Positions 1 to 9,222 are shown, numbered from the stretch's first letter. The stretch is DNA of 64,000 nt from Burkholderia sp. SRS-W-2-2016 (GCF_001931485.1 NZ_MSDV01000039.1:1-64000), one strand, 5' to 3'. The notes: generated from the letters alone by a model not told the origin. Made by a program: numbers and translations.

Positions 1-119
1 ACCCAACCCGCTCCCACGCTGGCTATACCCCGCAAGCGCCTGCCGCGAGCTGCCTCGTCAGGTAGAATCGAAGGCTCAGCGGGCGCATTGCGCGCCCCAC
101 CCGACTCTGATCCTCTCGC

Positions 120-1844
120 ATGAATACCGAACGCAAAGACGCTGACCGCACCGACGCGCCCGCGGCATCCAACTTCATCCGCAACATCATCGACGACGAC
201 AACCGCACCGGCAAATGGAGCCAGCGCGTCGAAACGCGCTTCCCGCCGGAGCCGAACGGCTACCTGCACATCGGTCACGCGAAGAGCATCTGCCTGAATT
301 TCGGCATCGCGCGCAGCTACGGCGGCGTGTGCCATCTGCGCTTCGACGACACCAATCCGGAAAAGGAAAGCGTCGAATACGTCGACTCGATCATCGACTC
401 GGTCAAGTGGCTCGGCTTCGAATGGAAGAAGGACAACACCGAGCACCTGTATTTCGCGAGCGACTACTACGACAAGCTGTACGAGTTCGCCGAGCTGCTG
501 ATCCAGCGCGGCAAGGCCTACGTGGACAGCCAGTCGGCCGAGGAAATGCGCGCGAACCGCGGCTCGGCCACCGAGGTCGGCACGCCGTCGCGCTTCCGCG
601 AGCGCTCGGTCGAGGAGAACCTCGATCTGTTCCGCCGCATGAAGGCCGGCGAGTTCAAGGAAGGCGATCACGTGCTGCGCGCGAAGATCGACATGTCCTC
701 GCCGAACTTCAACATGCGCGATCCGGTCATCTACCGGATCCGCTTCGCGCATCACTACCGCACCGGCGACACCTGGTGCGTGTATCCGATGTACGACTAC
801 ACCCACTGCATCTCGGACGCGCTGGAAAACATCACGCATTCGCTGTGTACGCTGGAGTTCGAAGACCATCGGCCGCTGTACGACTGGATCCTGAACGAAC
901 TCGCCGACGCCGGTGTCTTCACCCGTCCGCTGCCGCAGCAAATCGAGTTTTCGCGTCTGAACCTGACCTACGCGATCACCAGCAAGCGCAAGCTGCTGCA
1001 ACTGGTCACCGAAGGCCACGTGGACGGCTGGGACGACCCGCGTATGCCGACCATCGTCGGCGTGCGCCGGCGCGGCTTCACGCCGGAATCGATCCAGCTG
1101 CTGTGCGAGCGCATCGGCGTGACCAAGGTCGATTCGTGGATCGACATGAGCGTGTTCGAAGGCGCGCTGCGCGACGACCTCGACGACAAGGCGCCGCGCA
1201 CGGTCGCGGTGCTCGATCCGGTCAAGCTGATCATCGACAACTTCCCCGAGAACCTCACCGAGCCGTGCAGCGCGCCGGTGCATCCGCACCATCCGGAACA
1301 GGGCCTGCGCGAGTTCCCGATTTCGCGAGAGCTGTGGATCGAGCGCGAGGACTTCACCGAAACGCCGCCGAAGGGCTATTTCCGGCTGTTCCCGGGCAAC
1401 AAGGTGCGGCTGCGCTACGGCTACGTGATCGAGTGCACGCACGCGGACAAGGACGAGCACGGCAACATCGTCGCGGTGCACTGCAACTACTTCCCGGACA
1501 GCAAGTCGGGCACCGAAGGCGCGAACAACTACAAGGTCAAGGGCAACATCCACTGGGTCAGCGCGGCAGCCGCGTGCCCGGCCGAAGTGCGCATCTACGA
1601 CCGGCTGTTCAAGGAAGCCCAGCCGGACGCGGGCGGCCGCGACTTCCTCGAGGCGCTGAACCCGGATTCGAAGCGGGTGGTCCAGGCCTACCTCGAAACC
1701 GGCGCGCGCCATGCGCTGCCCGAACAGCGCTACCAGTTCGAGCGCCACGGCTACTTCGTCGCGGACCGCGTCGATTCGCAGCCGGGTAAGCCCGTATTCA
1801 ACCGCATCGTCACTCTGCGCGACAGTTGGGGCAAGCCGGCGTAA
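120..1844 (+). CDS. glnS: Glutaminyl-tRNA synthetase
   Basis: Class I aminoacyl-tRNA synthetase that charges tRNA-Gln with glutamine in the cytoplasm. The 574-residue length fits bacterial GlnRS. The HIGH signature is at about residues 50-53 (context PNGYLHIGHAKS), and the KMSKS-type loop reads TSKRK near residue 287, as in GlnRS/GluRS. The LRFDDTNPEKE motif that follows HIGH and a C-terminal anticodon-binding beta-barrel region are also present. The ATG at 120 gives the usual short polar N-terminus (NFIRNIIDDD). It stands alone, closed by a hairpin with a T tract at 1903-1935. A TAGAAT at 63-68 is a possible -10. The call is secure. Confidence 0.97.
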   Translation: MNTERKDADRTDAPAASNFIRNIIDDDNRTGKWSQRVETRFPPEPNGYLHIGHAKSICLNFGIARSYGGVCHLRFDDTNPEKESVEYVDSIIDSVKWLGFEWKKDNTEHLYFASDYYDKLYEFAELLIQRGKAYVDSQSAEEMRANRGSATEVGTPSRFRERSVEENLDLFRRMKAGEFKEGDHVLRAKIDMSSPNFNMRDPVIYRIRFAHHYRTGDTWCVYPMYDYTHCISDALENITHSLCTLEFEDHRPLYDWILNELADAGVFTRPLPQQIEFSRLNLTYAITSKRKLLQLVTEGHVDGWDDPRMPTIVGVRRRGFTPESIQLLCERIGVTKVDSWIDMSVFEGALRDDLDDKAPRTVAVLDPVKLIIDNFPENLTEPCSAPVHPHHPEQGLREFPISRELWIEREDFTETPPKGYFRLFPGNKVRLRYGYVIECTHADKDEHGNIVAVHCNYFPDSKSGTEGANNYKVKGNIHWVSAAAACPAEVRIYDRLFKEAQPDAGGRDFLEALNPDSKRVVQAYLETGARHALPEQRYQFERHGYFVADRVDSQPGKPVFNRIVTLRDSWGKPA

Positions 1845-1902
1845 GCTCGCCTGAACCGGCGTCGTCGACGCCCCGAGTGCCAACCCGTCCGGGTTGAATC
1901 CG

Positions 1903-1935
1903 GCGTGCCTCCCGGTCACGGAAGGCACGCTTTTT
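1903..1935 (+). terminator. Rho-independent terminator after glnS
   Basis: Inverted repeat gcgtgcct (1903-1910) / aggcacgc (1923-1930) followed by TTTTT. It lies 58 nt after the glnS stop. Confidence 0.75.
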
Positions 1936-2011
1936 CATTACACGATGGTTGCATGATGTCCAGTCGACACTCACTGCGCGCCCGCCCGGGCGCGCCGGTC
2001 CGGGAGGTCCG

Positions 2012-3001
2012 ATGAAGGTTGCAACCCGCCGCGCGCAGGCTCACGCGGCCACGCGTCGCGCGAGTGCGCGCGCACGCCTGCTTGCCGGCGCGCGCGGCGT
2101 GCGCGGTTTTTGCCACGCGCTGCTCGCGCTGGCCGCCTGTGGCGCGCTCGCGTCCGGCCCCGCGGCTCGCGCGGACGAACTCACCGGCACGCTGAAAAAA
2201 ATCCACGACGACGGCTCGATCACGCTCGGCGTGCGTGAAGCGTCGATTCCGTTTTCGTACTTCGACGGCAAGCGCACGGTCGGCTACTCGCAGGCGATCG
2301 CGATGGAGATCGTCGACGAAATCAAGAAGACGCTCGGCATGCCGCAACTGCGGGTGCACGAGGTCACGGTGACGTCGTCGAACCGCACGCCGATGCTGCT
2401 GAACAACCAGATCGATTTCGAATGCGGGTCGACCACGCACACGGTCGAGCGCGAAAATGTCGCGGCGTTCTCGAACAGCTTCTTCCAGTACGCGGTGCGG
2501 ATGATCGCGCGCAGGAACAGCGGCATCGGCGATTTCGCGGATCTTGCCGGCAAGCCGGTCGTGACGACCGCCGGCACGTCGGACGAGCGCCTGCTGCGGC
2601 GCCTGAATACCGACAAGCAGCTGAACATGCGCATCATCAGCGCGCGCGATCATCAGGAAGCATTCAACGCGGTGAAGGATGGCCGCGCGGTCGCGTTCGT
2701 GATGGACGAGCCGATCGTCTACGGCTTCAGGGCGACCGATCCGCATCCCGACGAATTCGTCGTGACCGGCACGCCGCTCGGCTACGAGGTGTACGCGTGC
2801 ATGTTCCGCAAGGGCGACGAGCCGTTCCGCACGCTGGTGAACCGGGTGATCTCGCACTCGCAGACGTCCGGCGACGCCGAGCGCCTGTACCGGCAGTGGT
2901 TCACGCAGCCGATCCCGCCGTACGGGATCAATCTCAACTTCCCGCTGTCGGATGCGAACCGCGCGTTGTTCGCGCATCCGAACGATCGCGCGCTCGACTG
3001 A
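2012..3001 (+). CDS. Amino-acid ABC transporter periplasmic substrate-binding protein (GltI-like)
   Basis: Periplasmic solute-binding protein of the bacterial extracellular family 3, most like glutamate/aspartate binding proteins. After the signal peptide come the typical features: an early GSITLGVREASIPFSY strand, the specificity loop NRTPMLLNNQIDFECGSTTHTVER, the second lobe entry GKPVVTTAGTSDERLL, and DGRAVAFVMDEPI. The ATG at 2012 is preceded by GGGAGG at 2002-2007 and gives a 329-residue protein with a long positively charged n-region and a hydrophobic core ending near ASGPAARAD; an in-frame upstream start at 1949 lacks this support. No permease or ATPase genes lie beside it, so it is an orphan binding protein. 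The ligand is inferred only. Confidence 0.85.
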   Translation: MKVATRRAQAHAATRRASARARLLAGARGVRGFCHALLALAACGALASGPAARADELTGTLKKIHDDGSITLGVREASIPFSYFDGKRTVGYSQAIAMEIVDEIKKTLGMPQLRVHEVTVTSSNRTPMLLNNQIDFECGSTTHTVERENVAAFSNSFFQYAVRMIARRNSGIGDFADLAGKPVVTTAGTSDERLLRRLNTDKQLNMRIISARDHQEAFNAVKDGRAVAFVMDEPIVYGFRATDPHPDEFVVTGTPLGYEVYACMFRKGDEPFRTLVNRVISHSQTSGDAERLYRQWFTQPIPPYGINLNFPLSDANRALFAHPNDRALD

Positions 3002-3013
3002 GCGGCGCGCGTC

Positions 3014-3051
3014 GTTGCAACCGCGGCGGCGGTTGCTGCTGCGGTTGCAAC
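3014..3051. repeat. GTTGCAAC-based inverted repeat between convergent genes
   Basis: gttgcaaccgc (3014-3024) and gcggttgcaac (3041-3051) form a perfect 11-bp inverted repeat. A further partial copy, ggctgcaac, ends near 3063. It sits between the convergent binding-protein and Nudix genes and could terminate both, though there is no T tract. Confidence 0.45.
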
Positions 3052-3086
3052 AGCGGCTGCAACGCCGAGCTCGTCGGCAATGCTCG

Positions 3087-3536
3087 CTACAACGAACGAT
3101 GCAGCTCCGCGAGCGACAGCGTCGTCTCGAACAGCCGCGTGAGACTGCGGCTCGCGTAGCGCGGGATTTCGTCGAGCGAGGCCCAGCGGTAGTCGTCCAT
3201 TTCGGGGATCAGCGTGCCGTCCGAGCGGCGCGGAAACAGCGACGTGCAGGTGCAGCCGCTCAGATCCAGTTCCGCGACGCTCGCGCGCGCCGCGAACAGA
3301 TGCAGGTCCTTGTCGCGGCGGTAGACGAACAGGCCCAGATCTTTCAGCCGCCCCGCTTCGAGCGTGATGCCGGTCTCCTCGACCATCTCGCGCAGCGCGG
3401 TCACGTACGGCGCCTCGCCGTCTTCGCCGTGGCCTTTCGGAATGTCCCAGTGGGTGGTTTCGGTCGCATGCGCGAGCAGCAGCCGGCCATCGGGATCGAG
3501 CAGCACGATTCCGCACGATACGATGCGCGGGCTCAT
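3087..3536 (-). CDS. Nudix hydrolase
   Basis: 149-residue hydrolase of nucleoside diphosphates linked to another moiety. A complete Nudix box (G-x5-E-x7-REUxEExGU) is seen in GHGEDGE...REMVEETGI, directly after the DIPKGHGEDGE strand. The protein begins MSPRIVSCGIVLLDPDG, typical of small cytosolic Nudix enzymes of the Ap4A-pyrophosphatase/NTP type with the phrase THWDIPKGHGE. The substrate cannot be read from sequence. It converges with the upstream binding protein. The next gene on the same strand starts beyond 3619, so it may be co-transcribed with the small periplasmic protein. Confidence 0.88.
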   Translation of the reverse strand: MSPRIVSCGIVLLDPDGRLLLAHATETTHWDIPKGHGEDGEAPYVTALREMVEETGITLEAGRLKDLGLFVYRRDKDLHLFAARASVAELDLSGCTCTSLFPRRSDGTLIPEMDDYRWASLDEIPRYASRSLTRLFETTLSLAELHRSL

Positions 3537-3618
3537 AGCCGGATCTCTTCTGTACGGGCCGCGGCAAGACCTATCGCACGACTCGCGGCCTCAGCCGCCG
3601 CGCGACTCCTGATGCCGG

Positions 3619-4005
3619 TCAATGCCGTTTCTGCAACTGCCACGCGCCGCCTTCCTTGCAGAAACTCGGCCGCAGATGCACCGCCTGGCCCTTCGCGTTG
3701 AGGACGACCGCGACATCGCGGCAGTTGCGCCCGCCGTTGTCGGTGGTGCTGCCGAGCGTGATGTCCGCGTCGATCTTCACGCTGTTGCCGGTGCCTTCGT
3801 TGACCCACTTCAGGGTCTCACCGTCCTTCTTGTCATTGAGCGCGCCGACGACCGTCCGCTTCAGCGAATCGACGTCGCGCTGTTTCATGTAGGTGATCGG
3901 TGTGTCGTTCAGGAAGCCGAGATTCGCAGCGTGCGCGGCAACGGTCGCGCCCAGCAGCAGACTCGCGGCGCTCACGCGCAACAGCACACGGGTTCGCATC
4001 GACAT
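3619..4005 (-). CDS. Small secreted protein with conserved C-terminal Cys pair (RT0821/Lpp0805-like)
   Basis: 128 residues with a clear Sec signal peptide (hydrophobic SAASLLLGATVAAHA, predicted cleavage after AHA). The mature part carries a strand pattern ending in GRNCRDVAV...LRPSFCKEGGAWQ, with two cysteines likely to form a disulphide. This layout resembles the C-terminal domain of RT0821/Lpp0805-type surface antigens, but the resemblance is by eye and the function is unknown. The ATG at 4005 has GAGGAG eight bases upstream. It lies between the Nudix gene and the cytochrome-c peroxidase on the same strand. Confidence 0.7.
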   Translation of the reverse strand: MSMRTRVLLRVSAASLLLGATVAAHAANLGFLNDTPITYMKQRDVDSLKRTVVGALNDKKDGETLKWVNEGTGNSVKIDADITLGSTTDNGGRNCRDVAVVLNAKGQAVHLRPSFCKEGGAWQLQKRH

Positions 4006-4196
4006 GAAGGGTTCTCCTCGAAGTGGACATGGTGGCTCTTGATCCAGACCTCAAAAGCATAGCATGCACACTTGCGCGGATTCGGCGCACGGGATGCAAC
4101 GCGCGCATGCGCGCGGCTGCCCGGTGCACCTCTTCGTGCACGGCGCCGCGCGCCGCCCGGCGCACGCTCAACTCGGCGCTCCCCTTCGTACAGCAC

Positions 4197-5615
4197 TCAG
4201 CGCGCGACACCCGTGGTCGCCAGCGCGACCGTCTTGCCCACCGGCTGATATCCGTCGGTCAGCGTCTTCAGAAACGCGACGACATCCGCGATCTCGGCTT
4301 CGTCGAGCGCCGGTTTGTCGCCCGGCTTGCGATCGAACGGCGGCTCGGTGTTCAGGTTGGCCCAGTAGCGCTGCGGCAGATCGTCGAACTTGCGCACCTT
4401 GCCGCCGACCACCGGATAGAACTTCTCCGGATGCGTGTCGCGCTCGGCGTAAAACCGCACCACCTCGTCGAGCGAATGGTAGATGCCGTTGTGAAAGAAG
4501 CTGTGCTTCAACGCGACGTTGCGCAGCGTCGGCGTGCGGAAGATCCCGCAGAATTCGTCGCGCCCCTTCAGGTCGGTGCGCTCCGGTCCGCACGCGCCGA
4601 GGTCGTAAAAGCGCGGATCGCGATTGGCCGGCAGCGCGCGGTTGCGCGGCACGCCGATCGCGATCAGACCGAAATCGCTGAATTGCGGCGGCGCGCCGTC
4701 GCGCGTGCGCTGGCTGATGTGGCAGCTCGCGCAGTTGCCTTTGCGCTCGTCGTTGAACAGTTCCAGGCCGTGCCGTTCGGCGGCGGTCAGCTGCGCATGG
4801 CCGGCCAGATACGCGTCGTACTTGCTGGTGTACGGATAGAACAGCTCGGGCGTCTGCTCGAAGGTGCCGAGCGCCTGCAGCACGGCTTTGAAGGTCGCGT
4901 CCTCGTCGTCGAAGATGTGCGCGCCGAAGGTCGCGCGAAACGCGTCGGCGTACGGCGCGGCCTTGACCGCCGCGGTCACGCGCGCGGCCGAGCTACCCAT
5001 CTCGAACGGCGACAGCAACGGAATGCGCGCCTGCGCGCTGCCGCGATCGACGCGGCCATCCCAGGTCAGGCCGCCGGTCGGGCCGGCATCGATGCTCTCG
5101 TCGCCTTCGTCGTCGGACTCGTGATAGTGCTCGGCGAAGGCCGGCACCGATTGCAGATATTTCAGCGTCGGCGCCGCGCGCAAGCCGGCGCGGCGCATGT
5201 CGCTGCCGCCCAGTTGCACGGAGCGCGCGTTGGCCGGTGCGAAGCCATGCTCGGGGCTGTGGCACGACACGCATGCGAGCTTGCCCGAACCGGATAGCGT
5301 CGGGTCGAAGAACAGCTGCTTGCCGAGCGCCGTCATCTGCCGCACCGATTCGTAGACCTGCGCGCGGGTCTGTCCGGCTTCGTGAGTGGCAGGTTCATGA
5401 GCGGCGACTTCGTGAGCGGCGACTTTGACGGGGGCGGCGAGCGGCGCGGCCACCGCGGACTGGCCGCCGCCAGCCGCGCCCTCGCCCGCCTGCGCGGCAC
5501 CCGCCCCGTGTCCATCACACGCGGCGAGCAGCGTCGCCAGACCGACCGCGGCCAGCGCCGTCACCACCGCCCGGCGCCCCACCGCCGCGCCCATTCCCGC
5601 CAGACCACACCGCAT
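4197..5615 (-). CDS. Di-heme cytochrome-c peroxidase / MauG-family lipoprotein
   Basis: 472 residues from the ATG at 5615. The N-terminus is a lipoprotein signal (lipobox LAAC, lipidated Cys33), then a low-complexity Ala/Gly/His linker with VAAHE-like repeats. Two c-type heme sites follow: CVSCH (about 115-119) with FFDPTLSGSGKLACVSCHSPEHGF, and CASCH (about 295-299), as in bacterial di-heme peroxidases that reduce H2O2 in the periplasm or relatives of MauG. GIFRTPTLRNV is the conserved family strand after the second heme. It is transcribed divergently from the AcpA-like gene at 5827. True peroxidase versus another oxidase function cannot be settled from sequence. An in-frame upstream start at 5684 would add residues without signal character. 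Confidence 0.9.
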   Translation of the reverse strand: MRCGLAGMGAAVGRRAVVTALAAVGLATLLAACDGHGAGAAQAGEGAAGGGQSAVAAPLAAPVKVAAHEVAAHEPATHEAGQTRAQVYESVRQMTALGKQLFFDPTLSGSGKLACVSCHSPEHGFAPANARSVQLGGSDMRRAGLRAAPTLKYLQSVPAFAEHYHESDDEGDESIDAGPTGGLTWDGRVDRGSAQARIPLLSPFEMGSSAARVTAAVKAAPYADAFRATFGAHIFDDEDATFKAVLQALGTFEQTPELFYPYTSKYDAYLAGHAQLTAAERHGLELFNDERKGNCASCHISQRTRDGAPPQFSDFGLIAIGVPRNRALPANRDPRFYDLGACGPERTDLKGRDEFCGIFRTPTLRNVALKHSFFHNGIYHSLDEVVRFYAERDTHPEKFYPVVGGKVRKFDDLPQRYWANLNTEPPFDRKPGDKPALDEAEIADVVAFLKTLTDGYQPVGKTVALATTGVAR

Positions 5616-5725
5616 AGTTGTCCACCGAACCCGTGCTATCGAAGTCAAGCAGCGTATTTCGCCCAGATGTCGATTACATGACATTCGCCATACGCAAAAT
5701 GCGCAGCGGAAGTTATTTGTAATTA

Positions 5726-5743
5726 TTTACATCCTGCTGTCAA
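5726..5743 (+). promoter_or_regulatory. Weak Pho-box-like repeat upstream of acpA-like gene
   Basis: TTTACAT (5726-5732) and CTGTCAA (5737-5743) are spaced 11 bp apart, as in PhoB sites (consensus CTGTCAT repeats). The first matches at 4/7 and the second at 6/7. It lies 84 nt before the AcpA-like start codon in an AT-rich segment. This is a weak candidate. Confidence 0.3.
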
Positions 5744-5826
5744 AAACCGCCGACACACTTTCGCGTGCAGGCCGCCGACGCAAACCGGCGCGGCCCGTCC
5801 CCAACGCGAAAATGAGAACTCCTCCA

Positions 5827-7407
5827 ATGAACAAGACACTGATTCGCGCAACGCCCGTGGCGATCGCGGTTGCCGCGCTGAGCCTGTACGCATGCGGCAG
5901 CGACGAAGTCACGCGACCGGACATCACGTCGATCCAGAACGTCGTCGTGATCTACGCGGAAAACCGCAGCTTCGACAATCTGTACGGCAACTTCCCCGGC
6001 GCCAACGGTCTGCAGAACGTGAGCGCGGCGAGCTCGACCCAGGTGGACCGCAACGGCGCGCCGCTCGCGACGCTGCCGCTGGTATGGAACGGCCTCACGC
6101 AAACCGGCGTGACGCCGGTCGTGACCGAGGCGATGACGGCCAATCTGCCGAACAGCCCGTTCGCGATCGACGATCCGAAAGGCTTCAACACGCCGATCAG
6201 CGCGACGACCCGCGATCTGTATCACCGCTTCTACGAGAATCAGATGCAGATCAACGGCGGCAAGAACGACAGGTTCGCCGCGTGGGCGGACTCGGGCGGC
6301 CTCGTGATGGGCCACTACTCGCTGAACGCGAACACGTTGCCGCTGTGGAAGATCGCGCAGCAATACACGCTGGCCGACAACTTCTTCATGGGCGCGTTCG
6401 GCGGCTCGTTCCTGAATCACCAGTGGCTGATCTGCTCGTGCACGCCGCTTTATCCGAACGCGGACAAGAGCCCGGCGTCCGGTTCGGTGACGGCGCTCGA
6501 AAGCGACGGCGTGACGCTCAAGCTCGCGAGCAACTCGCCGGCCTCGGCGCTCGACGGGCCGCCGAAATACGTGCTGTCGGGCAACCTGACGCCGGACTTC
6601 TACGCGGTCAACACGATGCAGCCGCCGTATCAGCCGAGCGGCAACAAGGCCGCCGCGGGCGGCGATGCGACCCTCGCCGATCCGTCGGCGGCCACCACGC
6701 TGCCGGCGCAGACGCAGCGTCATATCGGCGATCTGCTGAACGACGCGAAGGTGTCGTGGGCGTGGTACGGCGGCGCGTGGGGCGCGGCGGTGTCGGCCGC
6801 GCAGAACGGCACCACCAACGTGATCTACGGCGCGAATCTGAGCGCGCCGAACTTCCAGCCGCATCATCAGCCGTTCAACTACTTCGCGGACCTCGCGCCC
6901 GGCACCACGAACCGCGCGCAGCATCTGCTCGACGGCGGGATGGCCGGCACGGAATTCATCAAGGCGATCGATGCCGGCACGCTGCCGCAAGTGTCGTTCT
7001 ACAAGCCGCAGGGCAACCTGAACGAACATGCGGGTTACACCGACGTCGCGTCGGGCGACCAGCATATCGCCGACGTGATCGCGCATCTGCAGAAGAGCCC
7101 GCAGTGGAATCACATGCTGGTGGTCGTGACCTACGACGAAAACGGCGGCTTCTGGGATCACGTCGCGCCGCCGAAGGCCGACCGCTGGGGTCCGGGCTCG
7201 CGCATTCCGGCGCTGATCGTGTCGCCGTATGCGAAGCGCGGGTACGTCGATCATACGCAGTACGACACGACTTCGATCCTGCGCTTCATCACGCGCCGCT
7301 ACTCGCTGCCGACGCTGCCGGGCATCGCCGCGCGCGATGCGGCGCTGGTCAGCAACGGCAGCAAGCCGATGGGCGATCTGACCGCGGCGCTGGATATTCG
7401 CCAGTAA
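5827..7407 (+). CDS. AcpA-like phosphoesterase (acid phosphatase / phospholipase C family)
   Basis: 526-residue exported phosphoesterase of the PF04185 type that contains Francisella AcpA and bacterial phospholipases C. The N-terminal signal ends in a lipobox-like LYAC (Cys23). The metal/nucleophile region reads IYAENRSFDNLYG (about 43-54), with later conserved blocks FGGSFLNHQWLICSC, KVSWAWYGG, NEHAGYTDV and TYDENGGFWDHVAPP, which supply the family's metal ligands. It would release phosphate from organic esters in the periplasm or at the surface. The ATG at 5827 follows CTCC-rich DNA without an ideal SD, but the signal peptide fixes the start. It is divergent from the cytochrome-c peroxidase. 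Confidence 0.9.
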   Translation: MNKTLIRATPVAIAVAALSLYACGSDEVTRPDITSIQNVVVIYAENRSFDNLYGNFPGANGLQNVSAASSTQVDRNGAPLATLPLVWNGLTQTGVTPVVTEAMTANLPNSPFAIDDPKGFNTPISATTRDLYHRFYENQMQINGGKNDRFAAWADSGGLVMGHYSLNANTLPLWKIAQQYTLADNFFMGAFGGSFLNHQWLICSCTPLYPNADKSPASGSVTALESDGVTLKLASNSPASALDGPPKYVLSGNLTPDFYAVNTMQPPYQPSGNKAAAGGDATLADPSAATTLPAQTQRHIGDLLNDAKVSWAWYGGAWGAAVSAAQNGTTNVIYGANLSAPNFQPHHQPFNYFADLAPGTTNRAQHLLDGGMAGTEFIKAIDAGTLPQVSFYKPQGNLNEHAGYTDVASGDQHIADVIAHLQKSPQWNHMLVVVTYDENGGFWDHVAPPKADRWGPGSRIPALIVSPYAKRGYVDHTQYDTTSILRFITRRYSLPTLPGIAARDAALVSNGSKPMGDLTAALDIRQ

Positions 7408-7469
7408 GCGACGGGAGTTTCGACCACGCCAACGATAAGCAGCAGTCCGCCTCACGGCGCGACTTCGAT

Positions 7470-7495
7470 GGGCAGCTTCGGCTGCCCGTTTTTTT
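7470..7495 (+). terminator. Rho-independent terminator with UUCG loop
   Basis: gggcagc (7470-7476), ttcg loop, gctgccc (7481-7487), then a run of T to 7495. This is a textbook terminator after the AcpA-like gene. Confidence 0.92.
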
Positions 7496-7675
7496 GGGGC
7501 TGACGCCCCGATCGGAAGCGCGCGACCAACACGCGCGGCGCGGCCCATCCTCCCGATCGCGCCGGCTATCGCGGACTCGATCGACGCTGCTAAGATGCGC
7601 CGAATGCATGATGAACGCCTGTCCCGGCGCGAGCATTGTGTCGGCGACGGCGCCTTTCCTTTGGAGGAGTCCCGA

Positions 7676-9169
7676 ATGGAAATGCAAGCTTCGCAACCGC
7701 GCCATCGTGCCGGCGCCTGGGGATGTATCTGCCACAGCCCGGCTTTCTTGCGACTCAACGCGCGGCTGAACGAAGCGCATGATGCTTCGTTCTGCGATCA
7801 GCTGCGCGACGCCGACATCCTGCCCCGCGTCGCCGCGGCGAGCGGCAGCGCCGCCCCGCAGCCCGGCGCATCCGCCACTTCTCAAGCGCAGCAACCGCCG
7901 GTCGCTTTCACCAACATCCGTCTGTTCGACGGCCACAGCAAAACCTTGCGCAGCGGCCTGCGCGTGATCGTCACCGGCAACCGGATCAGCGCGGTCGAAC
8001 CCGACGACGGCCAGAAGCTCGACGGCATGCAGGTGATGGACGGCAGCGGCCATACGCTGATGCCGGGGCTCATCGATGCGCACGCGCACATCATGATGGC
8101 CTCGCTGTCGATGGCTCAACTGATGGTCGCCGACATCGGCTTCATTCATCTGGCCGCGGCGGGCGAAGCCGAGCGGATGCTGATGCGCGGCTTCACCAGC
8201 ATCCGCGACATGGCGGGCCCCGCGTTCTCGCTGAAGAAGGCGATCGATCTCGGCATGGTGGCGGGACCGCGCATCTGGCCGTCGGGCGCGATGATCTCGC
8301 AGACCTCGGGGCACGGCGACTTCCGCATGCCGTATGAAATTCCATCGCATCCGGGACAGCCGGTCTCGCGCGGCGAAGCGCTCGGCGCCGGCGCGATCGC
8401 CGACGGCACCGCCGAAATTCTCAAACGCGCGCGCGAGCAGTTGATGCTCGGCGCGAGCCAGTTGAAGCTCGCGGCGGGCGGCGGCGTCGCATCGAATTAC
8501 GATCCGCTCGACGTATCGCAATACACCGAGGCGGAGTTTCGCGCGGCCGTCGATGCCGCCGAGAACTGGGGCACCTATGTGGCGGTGCACGCGTACATGC
8601 CGCGCGCGATCGCGACCGCGGTGCGCGGCGGCGTGCGCTGCATCGAGCACGGTCAGTTGATGGACGAGAACACCGCGAAGCTGCTCGCCGATGAAGGGAT
8701 CTGGATCAGCCTGCAACCTTTTCTCGACGACGAGGACGCGATTTTTTTCCCAGCGGGGTCGCCGAGCCGGCTCAAGCAGATCGAGATGTCGAACGGCACC
8801 GATACCGCTTATGCACTCGCAAAGAAGTACGGGCTGAAAACCGCGTGGGGCACCGACACGCTATTCGACGCGAAACTCGCGACGCGCCAGGGCGCGCAAC
8901 TCGCGAAGATGACGCGCTGGTACGAACCCGCCGATGTACTGACGATGGCGACCCGCATCAACGCCGAACTACTCGCGCTGGCGGGACCGCGCAATCCGTA
9001 CCCGGGCAAGCTCGGTGTGATCGAGGCGGGAGCGCTGGCGGATCTGCTGGTGGTGAGAGGCGATCCGCTCGCGAATATCCAGTTGCTCGCGGATCCTGGC
9101 AGCCATCTCGCGGTAATCATGAAGGATGGGCGGATCTATAAGGATACGTTGGGGGTGGGGTTTAATTGA
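7676..9169 (+). CDS. Metal-dependent amidohydrolase (imidazolonepropionase/prolidase-like)
   Basis: 497-residue member of the amidohydrolase superfamily. The beta-sandwich start (FTNIRLFDGHSKTL), GLIDAHAHIM with H136 and H138 as metal ligands, KLAAGGGVAS, VAVHAY, CIEHGQ and WGTDTLFD mark the TIM barrel and its metal centre. A composite C-terminal sandwich ends GALADLLVVRGDPLANI. Most resemble Xaa-Pro or cyclic-amide hydrolases, but the substrate is unknown. The ATG at 7676 has GGAGGA at 7663. The first roughly 75 residues before the catalytic fold (CICHSPAFLRLNARLNEAH) are an unusual extension without a clear signal peptide. It has no operon partner. Confidence 0.85.
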   Translation: MEMQASQPRHRAGAWGCICHSPAFLRLNARLNEAHDASFCDQLRDADILPRVAAASGSAAPQPGASATSQAQQPPVAFTNIRLFDGHSKTLRSGLRVIVTGNRISAVEPDDGQKLDGMQVMDGSGHTLMPGLIDAHAHIMMASLSMAQLMVADIGFIHLAAAGEAERMLMRGFTSIRDMAGPAFSLKKAIDLGMVAGPRIWPSGAMISQTSGHGDFRMPYEIPSHPGQPVSRGEALGAGAIADGTAEILKRAREQLMLGASQLKLAAGGGVASNYDPLDVSQYTEAEFRAAVDAAENWGTYVAVHAYMPRAIATAVRGGVRCIEHGQLMDENTAKLLADEGIWISLQPFLDDEDAIFFPAGSPSRLKQIEMSNGTDTAYALAKKYGLKTAWGTDTLFDAKLATRQGAQLAKMTRWYEPADVLTMATRINAELLALAGPRNPYPGKLGVIEAGALADLLVVRGDPLANIQLLADPGSHLAVIMKDGRIYKDTLGVGFN

Positions 9170-9222
9170 CGGATATCCCGGCACCCGCGGTGCAGCGCCG
9201 GGCAAACGCCCGGCCATTTGCA

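Noticed and set aside
5740..7758. 672-codon minus-strand frame opposite the AcpA-like gene
   Set aside because: Antisense shadow; no family features, and the plus-strand gene has a signal peptide and motifs.
9170..9222. Possible attachment-site copy of the tRNA-Arg 3' end on the far side of the glycan island
   Set aside because: Only short GC-rich palindromes are present; no match to the tRNA tail.
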